From positions 478,323-542,322 of the forward strand of contig NZ_KK366007.1 of assembly GCF_000686725.1 (NCBI RefSeq): a stretch of DNA of 64,000 bases, given 5' to 3'. Below, piece after piece: positions 1 to 9,187 of this stretch (within the stretch, counting starts at the first letter, position 1; each line of letters opens with the position of its first letter). The stretch is from Clostridium akagii DSM 12554 (GTDB lineage: Bacteria > Bacillota > Clostridia > Clostridiales > Clostridiaceae). Under the pieces are notes generated by a model, which worked only from the letters and a program-made list of their open reading frames with translations, was not told the DNA's origin and did no database searches. A program made the position numbers and the translations under genes.

Positions 1-51
1 CCTTAAAAAATCATGATTTCTATCATGAAAAGGATATATAATCGACAATAA

Positions 52-111
52 TCAAAATTTTAATTTTGCCATTCGAACTTACTCAGGGAGCGTAGCGAGT
101 GGAGTTTCCTT
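52..111 (+). repeat. Dispersed ~60 bp intergenic repeat, copy 1
   Basis: First of four similar direct copies (also near 1274, 2764 and 2892). Each begins TCAAAATTTTAATTTTGCC, continues through an ACTCAGSGAGC-like core and ends GAGTTTCC. Here the 8-20 bp on both sides are also related (CCTTAAAAAATCAT before and after), so the unit may be longer. No coding capacity was seen. It looks like a small dispersed, partly palindromic element. Confidence 0.75.
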
Positions 112-157
112 AAAAAATCATAATTTCTAGCTAGAAAAGGAGTATATTACCACAAAT

Positions 158-199
158 AAATAACTTCCAATATGGTCTATTTATATTGGGAAGTTATTT
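158..199. terminator. Hairpin, probable terminator
   Basis: An inverted repeat of about 16 bp (AAATAACTTCC..AT against AT..GGGAAGTTATTT) with a short loop. It probably ends a transcript entering from left of the window. The T-run is weak. Confidence 0.4.
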
Positions 200-367
200 A
201 AGTTGTTTATAGCTTGAATTGTTAATACTAATATAACTTGGATCATGCTATTATTTATCTATTTTATCTACTAATTTTTATTTAAGAACTAAATCTAAGG
301 TTGTCTTCATAAAAGTCCAATGATATTGTTAATGTACTATGAGAATGATATTGAGAGGATGATAACC

Positions 368-1267
368 ATGGATCAAGTGCTAATTAACGGTAAAAAGTAT
401 ACCTATATAAAGGATTTTAAACACAATGATTTGCTTAGAAAAAGTTACAATGAGTTAACACAAAAAATATATGGATTTGATTTTGAACAGTGGTATCAAG
501 GGGGATATTGGGGAAGTGGATACCGACCTTATTCACTAATGGATGGTGAAAATATTGTGGCCAGTGTTGCAGCTAGTATTGTTAATTGTTTGGTTTTAGG
601 AGAAAGGAAAAGATATATACAAATAGGAACAGTGATGACTGATTCTGTATATAGAAACCAAGGACTAGCTAGATATCTTATGGAAAAAGTCATAGAAGAA
701 TATAATAATAAATGTGATATGATATATTTATTTGCTAATGATGGTGCATTAGAGTTCTATCCGAAATTTGGATTTACTTCTACTAGTGAATATCAATATT
801 CTAAAACAATTATAAATGAGAATGAAGATATAGTCGCAGAAAAGCTAGACATGTCTTTAGAAAATAACAAAAAATTACTTGTTGAAAAAGCTAATAATTC
901 AATTTCAATGTCAAAGTTAACAATACTAAAGAATGTAGCACAGGTCATGTTTTATTGTACTTCCTTTATGAGTGACAATGTTTACTACTTAAGAGAAGAA
1001 AATGTAATTGTAATTGCCGAGTTTCATGGTGATACATTACATTTACAGGATATATTTTCAGATTCAGAGGTTGATTTAGACATTATTATTAAATTGCTTA
1101 CAAATAAAGAAGTAAAAACTGTAGATTTTGGATTTACACCTAATGATGTAAATAACTATGATATAAAATTATTTCGTCAGGATGACACAACCTTATTTGT
1201 TATGGAGGATAAAGCAGAATTATTGCAAGATAATAAATTAATGTTTCCTTTGCTATCTCATGCATAA
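368..1267 (+). CDS. GNAT-family N-acetyltransferase
   Basis: A 299-residue protein whose N-terminal half is a GNAT fold. Residues about 70-150 carry the acetyl-CoA-binding stretch (VYRNQGLARYLMEKVIEEY) followed by a typical ALEFYPKFGF strand. The C-terminal half is a less conserved extension seen in some clostridial two-part GNAT proteins. The ATG at 368 is preferred over the upstream ATG at 320 because a GAGAGG ribosome-binding site sits 9 bases before it. The substrate cannot be told from sequence. The gene stands alone, and a dispersed repeat starts a few bases after its stop. Confidence 0.8.
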   Translation: MDQVLINGKKYTYIKDFKHNDLLRKSYNELTQKIYGFDFEQWYQGGYWGSGYRPYSLMDGENIVASVAASIVNCLVLGERKRYIQIGTVMTDSVYRNQGLARYLMEKVIEEYNNKCDMIYLFANDGALEFYPKFGFTSTSEYQYSKTIINENEDIVAEKLDMSLENNKKLLVEKANNSISMSKLTILKNVAQVMFYCTSFMSDNVYYLREENVIVIAEFHGDTLHLQDIFSDSEVDLDIIIKLLTNKEVKTVDFGFTPNDVNNYDIKLFRQDDTTLFVMEDKAELLQDNKLMFPLLSHA

Positions 1268-1273
1268 GTGACA

Positions 1274-1335
1274 CTCAAAATTTTAATTTTGCCATTCGAA
1301 CTTACTCAGGGAGCGTAGGGAGTGGAGTTTCCATT
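1274..1335 (+). repeat. Dispersed ~60 bp intergenic repeat, copy 2
   Basis: Same element as at 52. It is preceded by TAAGTGACAC, which also precedes copy 3 at 2764. Copies 2 and 3 are direct repeats lying on either side of the flavin oxidase gene. Confidence 0.75.
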
Positions 1336-1367
1336 AAAATAAGGGCTATATAGATAAAAATGTATAT

Positions 1368-1416
1368 AATCAGCAATACAACAATATAATATAATATAAT
1401 ATAAGGCATTGCTGAT
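1368..1416. repeat. ATATA tandem run inside a hairpin
   Basis: AATCAGCAAT at 1368 and ATTGCTGAT at 1408 form inverted arms around a run of four or five TATAA units. It lies just past the stop of the minus-strand oxidase gene, so it may act as its terminator. A T-run is missing. Confidence 0.4.
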
Positions 1417-1425
1417 CATTACATA

Positions 1426-2742
1426 TTAAGGTTTTATTGATTGTTGGAATTTAAATATATCATTTGGGTCATAGGTTCTTTTTACCTTCTTTAGGTCATG
1501 ATAATTGCCGCCGTAGTAGGCATAACCATAATTTTTAAGCTCAGCATAAGGAAAGTTTACATAGCAGCCATCTGTTAGTGGTTTAACATATTTAAAAACC
1601 TCTTCAACCCAGCTAGTATAGAGTTTTGCATTTTCATCTTTTTCCCAATCTGCAGTTATACCAATAATATATTTTGCACTTCTGTAGTAATATGCAGAAT
1701 AATTATTAGGTAAATTTTTTATTTTTCCACCCAAAGAATATAGTCTAATATAGCAGCTATCTTCTCCAGGACTCATGTCCACATATTCAATTAAATTTTT
1801 TATATTTCCTTTAGTTAAGGTTCTGTATACAAATCTACCTGTGGCTTTAAATCTATTTGGTGGTCCATAAAAAGAACCAATAGCTCCCACTGCATCAATA
1901 AAAGGTACATGTTCTATTGAAGAATCGTCTAATAACCCAGGAAGTAGTAAAAACTTTTCCAAAATCTTTTCGGCCTCTGATTTGCTTCCATAGAAAAATC
2001 CATTTAAATATATGCTATTTTTGTTAAAACCAGAAAAACAGCTAATCTTTATTGGTGCGGTTTTTAACCATCTTTGCCATAAATCAAAGAACTTATCTCT
2101 TGAAGATCCATCCCATCTAAGTTGTATAAGAGTAATTTTGTCCACTTTATAAACTTTAAAAGTGTAGCAGATTACTACGCCAAAATTCCCACCACCTGCT
2201 CCTCTACAAGCCCAAAATAATTCGGGATTAATATTGCGGTTTACAGTTAGTAGTTTGCCACTTTCATCCACTATTTGTAGTTCCAAAAGATTGTCTGTTA
2301 CTAAACCAAAATTTCTACAGGATAAACCTATTCCACCACCTAATACTAGACCTGATATTCCAACTGAAGGGCATGTTCCACCATAGAAACCATAACCTTG
2401 ATCCCAAAGTTTTGAATAAATATTTCCGAGTAGTGCACCAGATTGAATTTTTGCGATATTTTGTTCAGTATCAATATCAATTTTGTTCATATAAAGTGTA
2501 TCGATTATTAAAATACCTGTACCTGTTGAATAACCTTCGTAATTATGACCTCCATTACGAATGCGCAGTCTCACATGGTTTCTTCTACACCATTTTATAG
2601 CATTAGATACATCCACATAATCATAACAATAAACAATTGCCAGAGGAAATTTGTTAATTGCTAGGTTGTATTCAAGTCTTAAAATATCATACTCTTTATC
2701 TGAAGGAGTTATAACTTTACCTGTTAATTCATTAAAACTCAT
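1426..2742 (-). CDS. FAD-binding oxidoreductase, berberine-bridge (BBE) family
   Basis: A 438-residue flavoprotein. The N-terminal half is a PCMH-type FAD domain with the NGGHNYEG motif (His66) and GGTCPSVGISG (Cys124), the two residues that in this family attach FAD bicovalently. The C-terminus has the BBE signature YYGGNY..L..VK..YDPNDIF..QQSI. Members usually oxidise sugars or alcohols using O2, which is unusual in an anaerobe. The ATG at 2742 is chosen over GTG at 2763 because GGGGAGAT lies 4-10 bases upstream. It is flanked by direct copies of the dispersed repeat, suggesting it arrived as a unit. The substrate is unknown. Confidence 0.9.
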   Translation of the reverse strand: MSFNELTGKVITPSDKEYDILRLEYNLAINKFPLAIVYCYDYVDVSNAIKWCRRNHVRLRIRNGGHNYEGYSTGTGILIIDTLYMNKIDIDTEQNIAKIQSGALLGNIYSKLWDQGYGFYGGTCPSVGISGLVLGGGIGLSCRNFGLVTDNLLELQIVDESGKLLTVNRNINPELFWACRGAGGGNFGVVICYTFKVYKVDKITLIQLRWDGSSRDKFFDLWQRWLKTAPIKISCFSGFNKNSIYLNGFFYGSKSEAEKILEKFLLLPGLLDDSSIEHVPFIDAVGAIGSFYGPPNRFKATGRFVYRTLTKGNIKNLIEYVDMSPGEDSCYIRLYSLGGKIKNLPNNYSAYYYRSAKYIIGITADWEKDENAKLYTSWVEEVFKYVKPLTDGCYVNFPYAELKNYGYAYYGGNYHDLKKVKRTYDPNDIFKFQQSIKP

Positions 2743-2763
2743 AATATCTCCCCTAAGTGACAC

Positions 2764-2825
2764 TCAAAATTTTAATTTTGCCAGTGGAACTTACTCAGCG
2801 AACGCAGTGAGTTGAGTTTCCATTA
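2764..2825 (+). repeat. Dispersed ~60 bp intergenic repeat, copy 3
   Basis: Same element as at 52, with a more diverged core (ACTCAGCGAACGCAGTGAGT). Its left neighbour TAAGTGACAC is the same as that of copy 2. Confidence 0.75.
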
Positions 2826-2891
2826 AAAAAATAATCTATATCTATACAAGTGTATGCCACTAGCAAAAAACGAAATATCATAGAATGAGAA

Positions 2892-2954
2892 TCAAAATTT
2901 CACATTTTGCTATTCGAATTTACTCAGCGAGCACAGCGAATCGAGTTTCCATTT
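2892..2954 (+). repeat. Dispersed ~60 bp intergenic repeat, copy 4
   Basis: The most diverged copy of the element at 52. It lies about 65 bp after copy 3. The rest of the gene-free stretch 2955-3170 shows nothing recognisable. Confidence 0.65.
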
Positions 2955-3170
2955 AATTTGCTATGACATTTGTCATATATATTTTATTCCTCATGTTACT
3001 AAAAAGTTCAACAAATTTAAGTTATTATAATACTTTAGGATGTGATTGTATGATTGTTGAAGTGAAAAATTGAATTTAAGGAATAGGACGGAGCTTGCTA
3101 TTTTTTATATTAAAAATTTTTAAATAAGGCTGGTTTTAAAATAATAATACTATCTAATAAAATGCAAATT

Positions 3171-3198
3171 AAAGGGAAGTCAAAAATGACTTCCCTTT
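3171..3198 (-). terminator. Terminator of queT
   Basis: A 12 bp perfect stem (AAAGGGAAGTCA / TGACTTCCCTTT) with a four-base loop, immediately past the queT stop on the minus strand. Confidence 0.7.
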
Positions 3199-3204
3199 AA
3201 AAAA

Positions 3205-3690
3205 TTAATCAAATTTAAGAAATTTAACTAATCTTTCATCTTTTAAAAATGATCTAAACACAGGATATCCTATACATGTTACTACTATAAATTCACCTAT
3301 AGCCACTTCGCCAAAACTTAACCAAAATGGAACCTTGGATATAAAATAAAGTTCAAGAGCAATGATAAGACCATTTACAATGCTAGGCCAAAGCGTTGCC
3401 AGCAAAAGATTTTTTGTTTTACTTACCATAATAACAGCTATAAAAGTTGCCAAACTCCCAAATACTACATCGGCAATACCAATTGGGCTAAATAGATTTG
3501 CAATAACGCAACCTAAAACTAGACCTGGTACATAACCAAAATCAATAAAAGCCAGTAGTACCATGACCTCAGTTAACCTAAGTTGTATTGGACCATAAGC
3601 AATTGGTGATATAAAAAGTGTAAGTGCACCATAGATAGCAGCTACCATAGCCGTTTTTACTAAGTTTTTTGTTGTAAAAAAATTTTTCAT
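3205..3690 (-). CDS. queT: Queuosine precursor transporter QueT
   Basis: A 161-residue integral membrane protein with about five hydrophobic segments. It carries the QueT family pattern: an N-terminal ..AAIYGALTLF.., then PIQLRLTEVMVLLAFIDF and GLVLGCVIANLFSP. It is the substrate-binding S component of an ECF-type transporter for a queuosine precursor (preQ0/preQ1 class). The general energising module is not in this window. The start is supported by GGAG 8 bases upstream. A preQ1-I-like riboswitch and a strong promoter lie directly upstream, which agrees with the assignment. Confidence 0.88.
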   Translation of the reverse strand: MKNFFTTKNLVKTAMVAAIYGALTLFISPIAYGPIQLRLTEVMVLLAFIDFGYVPGLVLGCVIANLFSPIGIADVVFGSLATFIAVIMVSKTKNLLLATLWPSIVNGLIIALELYFISKVPFWLSFGEVAIGEFIVVTCIGYPVFRSFLKDERLVKFLKFD

Positions 3691-3699
3691 TTTATTCTC

Positions 3700-3747
3700 C
3701 TCGCGTAGTTTTATTTATAGACAGGAAGCTTACGAACTGTCTGACTT
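3700..3747 (-). promoter_or_regulatory. Probable preQ1-I riboswitch
   Basis: Read on the minus strand, a 6 bp stem AGACAG/CTGTCT encloses the loop TTCGTAAGCTTC and is followed by an A-rich tail ATAAATAAAACTACG. Loop bases CGTA(A)G can pair with CTACG in the tail, giving the H-type pseudoknot of preQ1-I aptamers. A C follows the paired loop bases, where the ligand-binding C is expected. The tail runs straight into the GAGGAG ribosome-binding site of queT, so control would be translational. Seen by eye only. Confidence 0.72.
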
Positions 3748-3751
3748 AACC

Positions 3752-3780
3752 ATTTTATCAGCTTGTCATAAATATATCAA
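3752..3780 (-). promoter_or_regulatory. Sigma-A-type promoter of queT
   Basis: On the minus strand TTGATA and TAAAAT are separated by 17 bases. The predicted start lies just before the preQ1 aptamer, so the riboswitch is at the very 5' end of the transcript. Confidence 0.65.
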
Positions 3781-3889
3781 TATATAATTTAATACTGTAA
3801 CAGATAGGCATTATAGCTTAATTCTCTTGTTATTTATTTTAGGATGTCGTAATATTAATATAATTAATATATATATGAGGAGCAAAAAC

Positions 3890-5611
3890 ATGAGTGTGGA
3901 AATGAAACAAAAAAGAATAAATGTGGCAATGAAAAGGCATAAGGCAGATCTGGTAATTAAAAATGCAAACATTGTAAATGTGTTTACAAAAGAAATTATC
4001 AAGGGTGACATCGCTATATGTAAGGATCAAATTGTAGGAATTGGAGATTATAACGGTGATATAGAAATCGACGCAAAAGGACGATTTGTTTGTCCAGGTC
4101 TCATTGATAGTCACGTTCATATAGAATCCTCAATGGTTACGCCTGGAGAATTTGCTAAGGCGGTGATACCACATGGAACTACAACTATTATTGCAGATCC
4201 CCATGAAATTGCCAATGTTTGCGGGATAAATGGTATTAATTTTATGCTTAATGAAGCTAAAAATTTACCAATTAACATATACTTTATGATGCCTTCATGT
4301 GTACCTAGTACTCCTTTTGAAAATAATGGTGCGGATTTAACAGCAGAACTTATGGCACTTCATTTATCAAATGATAGGATACTAGGACTTGGGGAAGTAA
4401 TGGATTATCCATCTGTAGTTAAAGCAGATGAATTAATACTTAAAAAAATAGATTTATTTGATGAAAAAACAATTGATGGACATTCTCCAAATCTTAAAGG
4501 TAAAGAACTTAATGCATATAGAGCAGCTGGGATAATGACGGATCATGAATGTTCAACAATTGATGAGGCTCTTGAGAGATTGCGACTTGGAATGTATGTT
4601 CAAATCAGAGAAGGGTCTGGAGCAAAAAACTTAGAAGAACTCGTAAGTGGACTGGTAAAATATAAATTTAATCTTGATAGATGTATATTTTGTACAGACG
4701 ACAAGCATCTTGATGATATCAAAAAAAATGGACATATAAGCTATAATGTTAAAAAGGCAATTAAACTTGGAGTTAATCCAATAGATGCAATTTGTATGGC
4801 TACGATAAATGCTGCAAATTGTTATAAACTTAAAAGGCTTGGGGCCATAGCACCAGGATATTCAGCAGATATTTTAATATTGGATAGTCTTGAAGACTTT
4901 ATTGTACATAAAGTATTATATCGTGGGAATTTGGTATATGATAATGAAAAAATAATAGCTAATATATCTACACAAATTTATGATAAAAACGTTTTTAATA
5001 CAGTGAGAATTCAAAGTGTAAAAGCGGAAGATTTAAAAATAAGATTAAAAACGGATAGAGTTCCTGTAATAAGTCTTATTGCAAATGAACTTACAACTAA
5101 AAAGAAAATAGAAAAGGTTAACTTAGTAAATGGAGAATTTATACAAGATGAAAATTTTTCAAAGGTAGCGGTGATAGAAAGACATAAAGCAACTGGGAAC
5201 ATTGGACTTGGGATAGTGGAAAATTTCGGCATTAAAGGTGGGGCTATAGCAAGCACAGTAGCACATGATTCACATAATCTTATAGTCATTGGCGATAATG
5301 ATAGAGACATGTTGATAGCAGTAGAGGAACTTAAAAAAGTTAATGGTGGCTATACAGTTGTAAGTAATGGAGTAGTGAAAGGAACTTTAGAGTTACCAAT
5401 TGCAGGAATAATCAGTGATAAATCTTCTGAATATGTTATGAATACATTACACAAGATGCTTCAAGAAGCTAAAAAACTTAATATAAATGAAAATATAGAT
5501 CCATTTATTACATTGTCATTTATTGCACTACCAGTTATACCAGAGATTAGAATTACGGATCAAGGATTGTTTGATGTTACAAAGTTTCAATTTATAAAAT
5601 ACAATGAATAA
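3890..5611 (+). CDS. ade: Adenine deaminase
   Basis: A 573-residue amidohydrolase, the usual length for bacterial Ade (about 575-600). It hydrolyses adenine to hypoxanthine and ammonia in purine salvage. The metal-binding motif LIDSHVHIESSMVTP and the TTTIIADPHEIANVCG segment are present, followed by the C-terminal adenine deaminase domain with GGAIASTVAHDSHN and FITLSFIALPVIPEIRITD. The ATG at 3890 has GAGGAG 7 bases upstream, so it is preferred over TTG at 3827. A TtcA-like gene follows 28 bases later, probably in the same transcript. Confidence 0.96.
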   Translation: MSVEMKQKRINVAMKRHKADLVIKNANIVNVFTKEIIKGDIAICKDQIVGIGDYNGDIEIDAKGRFVCPGLIDSHVHIESSMVTPGEFAKAVIPHGTTTIIADPHEIANVCGINGINFMLNEAKNLPINIYFMMPSCVPSTPFENNGADLTAELMALHLSNDRILGLGEVMDYPSVVKADELILKKIDLFDEKTIDGHSPNLKGKELNAYRAAGIMTDHECSTIDEALERLRLGMYVQIREGSGAKNLEELVSGLVKYKFNLDRCIFCTDDKHLDDIKKNGHISYNVKKAIKLGVNPIDAICMATINAANCYKLKRLGAIAPGYSADILILDSLEDFIVHKVLYRGNLVYDNEKIIANISTQIYDKNVFNTVRIQSVKAEDLKIRLKTDRVPVISLIANELTTKKKIEKVNLVNGEFIQDENFSKVAVIERHKATGNIGLGIVENFGIKGGAIASTVAHDSHNLIVIGDNDRDMLIAVEELKKVNGGYTVVSNGVVKGTLELPIAGIISDKSSEYVMNTLHKMLQEAKKLNINENIDPFITLSFIALPVIPEIRITDQGLFDVTKFQFIKYNE

Positions 5612-5639
5612 AAATTGAATTTTAAGTGAGGTGAATCAT

Positions 5640-6506
5640 TTGAGTATTATTGCAGGAAGTGGATGTGAAGTTATTACCCCATTGTGTGACATAAAACCAT
5701 TGGAAGAAATAGAGCGCAGTATAATTAAAAAATATAGAAAAAGTACATGGACCAAATTTATAAATGCAATTAAAACATTTAATTTAATTGAAGAGGATGA
5801 CAAAATTGCAGTAGCTGTTTCTGGTGGAAAAGACAGTCTTTTAATGGCTAAAATGTTTCAAGAATTAAAGAAGTATACTGAAGTTAATTTTGAACTTGAA
5901 TTTATTGCTATGGATCCAGGGTTCCATGCGAGTAATAAGGAATTACTGCTAAATAATTGTGAGTATTTAAAAATACCAGTGAAATTATTTGAGTCTGGTA
6001 TTTTTGAAGTTGTGGAGAAGATTGCAAAGGATTATCCATGTTATATGTGTGCCAAAATGAGAAGAGGTGCGCTTTATAATAAAGCCAAGGAACTTGGTTG
6101 CAATAAACTTGCACTTGGGCATCATTTTAATGATGTCATTGAAACTACAATGCTTAATGTATTTTGTTCAGGAAATTTTAAAACTATGAAACCAAAACTT
6201 AAATCTACGAATTTTGAAGGAATTGAGCTAATAAGACCATTGTATTATATAGAAGAAGATGATATAAAAGCATTTGTTAGGAATAATGGACTCTCCACCA
6301 TGAACTGTGGATGTATAGTTGCTGCCAATAAAACTTCTAGTAAGAGAAAAGAAATTAAGGATTTAATTGCGGAGCTTAAAAAAAGTTTTAAGGATGTGGA
6401 TAAATCAATTTTTAAAGCTGGGGAAAATGTTAATATGGATTCAATTGTAGGATGGGAAAAAGATGGTATTAAGCATTCTTTCTTGGACATATATGACGAA
6501 GAATAA
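5640..6506 (+). CDS. TtcA-like PP-loop ATPase, probable tRNA thiolation protein
   Basis: About 288 residues. It has the PP-loop SGGKDSLL near residue 62, a CYMC pair in CAKMRRGALYNKA, GHHFNDVIETTMLN, and a later CGC. This is the layout of the TtcA/TtuA family, which activates tRNA bases with ATP and uses an Fe-S cluster to insert sulfur. Whether it thiolates cytidine 32 or another position is not known. The TTG at 5640 is chosen because GAGGTG lies 7 bases before it; an in-frame GTG at 5631 overlaps that site. It is probably cotranscribed with ade. Confidence 0.82.
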   Translation: MSIIAGSGCEVITPLCDIKPLEEIERSIIKKYRKSTWTKFINAIKTFNLIEEDDKIAVAVSGGKDSLLMAKMFQELKKYTEVNFELEFIAMDPGFHASNKELLLNNCEYLKIPVKLFESGIFEVVEKIAKDYPCYMCAKMRRGALYNKAKELGCNKLALGHHFNDVIETTMLNVFCSGNFKTMKPKLKSTNFEGIELIRPLYYIEEDDIKAFVRNNGLSTMNCGCIVAANKTSSKRKEIKDLIAELKKSFKDVDKSIFKAGENVNMDSIVGWEKDGIKHSFLDIYDEE

Positions 6507-6654
6507 TTTTAGTTTATAATTGAAATATGGTATATATTAATTATTACGCCTTTATTTTTATAGTATAATAATATTAACTGTTAATATATATAATTACATC
6601 TTTTAAGTTGCTATATTATGTTTTTATAAATTAAATTGGACGTGATGGATTATA

Positions 6655-8478
6655 ATGAAGCAATGGAAGAATATTAGTGATGAAATCAAGATAAATAAAT
6701 TTATATGGATTATAAGAATAGGAATATTAATTTTTAGCAGTATATCCATATGTAATGAAATTTTTATAAACTTTTACAATATTGATTTTAGGATTAGACT
6801 TATATTACTATTATGTTTTCAAATATCAATAGTTTTTTGGATGATATGGCATATAATGATAAAAATATTAGGATATAGTTATAGTAAAAAAATTAGAATG
6901 TCAGATAATCTAATGTTTATTATAATTATATCCGTACTTATAATTATTACAAACACCTATGGAAATTATTTTAAATATTTTTTAACACTGGTGATTATTT
7001 CTTCTACTATAGAAGTCAGCGTAGAGTTTGGAACTTTTATAACAGTAGTTTCATCTGTAATAATTTTGTGTATAGATTTGACATACAAGCCTATAACAAG
7101 TGTAAATTATTATTTCCGGAATGATTTAATTTTAATTGTTGTGTTTATGTTACTTGCATGGCCAATTTTATGTTATATAAGAATTATAGATAATAGCATA
7201 AAGAAAAAAAATCATCAATTAATGATTTTAAATAGTGAAATAGAAAAAAAAGATGAGCAAAACAGGGAAATGGAAAAATATGTTATGACAAATAAAGTAT
7301 GTTATAATTTATTTATCAAAAATTCCTATGAGGCTATATTAATTCATCATTTCGATAAGTTGATATTTGCAAATGAGAGTGCAACTAAACTTTTAGGGGT
7401 TAAAAAAACATCAAGTTTAATTTCTAAATCTATTTATTCTTTTTTCCCAAATGAGGATAATGAAAAAATTAAAACACAGTTTAAACAAATTTATGAAGAA
7501 AAAAATATTAAAACTGTATTTGAACATAGGATACTAAATTATGATAATATACTTATAAATATAGAAAATACTTCAGCCTTTTTTATTTATCAAGGGAAGG
7601 CTACAATTTTAAGTGTTTTTAGAAATATAAGTGCAGAAAAACAAGTGAAACAATTACAAAGAGACATACAAAAGAATTCCAAACTATTAGAGGAATCAAG
7701 AAAATCGAATAAAGAAATAATGGAATTTTTTGTCAATATATCTCATGAATTAAAGACTCCTCTTAACCTTATATTTTCTTCATTACAGATGATAAATTTG
7801 TACAATCAACACAAAGATGGATACATTGAAAAGAGAAGTAACTACGTAAAAATTATAAAAAATAACAGTTACAGGCTTTTAAAATTGATAAATAACCTAT
7901 TGGATTCAACTAAAACAGATAATGGGTTTTCAAAACTTCATTTTGAAAATAAAAATATTATTAGTTTTGTGGAAGATGTTACTTTATCAGTAGCATATTA
8001 TGCTGAAAGTAGAGGTATTAGGCTTATTTTTGATACTGACGTAGAAGAAAAAAATATGGCATTTGATTGTGATAAAGTTGAAAGGATTATTTTAAATTTA
8101 CTATCAAATTCTGTTAAATTCACTAACTCAGGTGGGGAGATATATGTTAATATTAAAGATGGAAAAGATTATATTGTGATTTCAGTAAAAGATACAGGTA
8201 TTGGTATTCCAAAAGACAAACAAAAGGTTATATTTGAAAAGTTTGGACAAGTAGACAAAACTTTAAGTAGAAACAAAGAGGGCACAGGACTAGGACTATC
8301 TATAGTAAAATCATTTGTAGAGCTTCATGGAGGTAATATAAAGGTTAAAAGTGAAATAGGTAAAGGTAGTGAATTCATTGTAAAACTTCCAGTTAAACAC
8401 ATAAAAAGCAGTAAAGAAAACAAAACATTTTTTGAAACGGATACAGAAAGAATCAATATAGAATTCTCTGATATATAG
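6655..8478 (+). CDS. Membrane sensor histidine kinase (orphan)
   Basis: A 607-residue protein. Residues about 15-185 hold roughly six membrane segments. A coiled linker and a PAS-like domain (about 215-330) follow, then a HisKA domain with the phospho-acceptor His364 in NISHELKTP. The C-terminal HATPase has the N-box RIILNLLSNSVKFT, DTGIGIP and GTGLGLSIV. No response regulator is adjacent. In clostridia such orphan kinases often phosphorylate Spo0A; that role is inferred here only from family behaviour and from the spore genes downstream. Confidence 0.9.
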   Translation: MKQWKNISDEIKINKFIWIIRIGILIFSSISICNEIFINFYNIDFRIRLILLLCFQISIVFWMIWHIMIKILGYSYSKKIRMSDNLMFIIIISVLIIITNTYGNYFKYFLTLVIISSTIEVSVEFGTFITVVSSVIILCIDLTYKPITSVNYYFRNDLILIVVFMLLAWPILCYIRIIDNSIKKKNHQLMILNSEIEKKDEQNREMEKYVMTNKVCYNLFIKNSYEAILIHHFDKLIFANESATKLLGVKKTSSLISKSIYSFFPNEDNEKIKTQFKQIYEEKNIKTVFEHRILNYDNILINIENTSAFFIYQGKATILSVFRNISAEKQVKQLQRDIQKNSKLLEESRKSNKEIMEFFVNISHELKTPLNLIFSSLQMINLYNQHKDGYIEKRSNYVKIIKNNSYRLLKLINNLLDSTKTDNGFSKLHFENKNIISFVEDVTLSVAYYAESRGIRLIFDTDVEEKNMAFDCDKVERIILNLLSNSVKFTNSGGEIYVNIKDGKDYIVISVKDTGIGIPKDKQKVIFEKFGQVDKTLSRNKEGTGLGLSIVKSFVELHGGNIKVKSEIGKGSEFIVKLPVKHIKSSKENKTFFETDTERINIEFSDI

Positions 8479-8504
8479 ACAAATAGTTTAGGTAGGTTGA
8501 TATT

Positions 8505-9137
8505 ATGTTTGTGTTGATTTTGTTTTTTAAAATTTTATTAATAATACTAATTGTATTTATAACAATATCAATTATAGTATTAGTAGTTCCTTATACCTAT
8601 GATATAAATTACAATATAAGTAATGATATAAATGGGATTGTAAGTGTAAAATTTTTTTGGGGATTAGTGAAATTCCAGCATGAGAGATTTCAGAATAAAA
8701 ATAACTTCAAAATATATTTGTTTAATTTGAGAATATATAACAAGAAATGTGAAGAAGAAAAAGAAGTTGCGGTTGGTGAAAAAACAAATTCTAAAGTAAA
8801 AAAAACATTGAATTTAAAATATATTGGGTATAAATTAATTAAAAAAACAGTTGGATTTCTTTATGAAATTGGTAATCTAATAAAACCAAAAAAATTTGTA
8901 ATACGTGGGACATATGGGTTTGATGATCCATTAGTCACAGGTGTTATAGCATCGCTAGTTCCTATTGTAAAGACTATAGTATCACCAGTAGATATTGATC
9001 TCAGCCCATCATTTTTAGATGAAAATATAAATATAAACATTAACTGCGAAGGAAAATTAAGTATTTTTATTATTGGTTTTAAAACTTTAAGGTTTGTGCT
9101 TAAAAATAATGTGAGAAAAATTTTTAAGGAAGCTTAA
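8505..9137 (+). CDS. ytfI: DUF2953 protein, YtfI-like sporulation protein
   Basis: A 210-residue protein with one N-terminal membrane anchor (residues 1-30) and a DUF2953 region containing IRGTYGFDDPLVTGVIASLVP. In Bacillus the ytfI and ytfJ genes are adjacent and expressed in the forespore. The same order is seen here, with ytfJ 50 bases downstream. The biochemical function is unknown. Confidence 0.8.
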   Translation: MFVLILFFKILLIILIVFITISIIVLVVPYTYDINYNISNDINGIVSVKFFWGLVKFQHERFQNKNNFKIYLFNLRIYNKKCEEEKEVAVGEKTNSKVKKTLNLKYIGYKLIKKTVGFLYEIGNLIKPKKFVIRGTYGFDDPLVTGVIASLVPIVKTIVSPVDIDLSPSFLDENINININCEGKLSIFIIGFKTLRFVLKNNVRKIFKEA

Positions 9138-9187
9138 TAAAATAACAAATAATATAAAACTATCTTATATGCTAGGAGGAATAGAAA

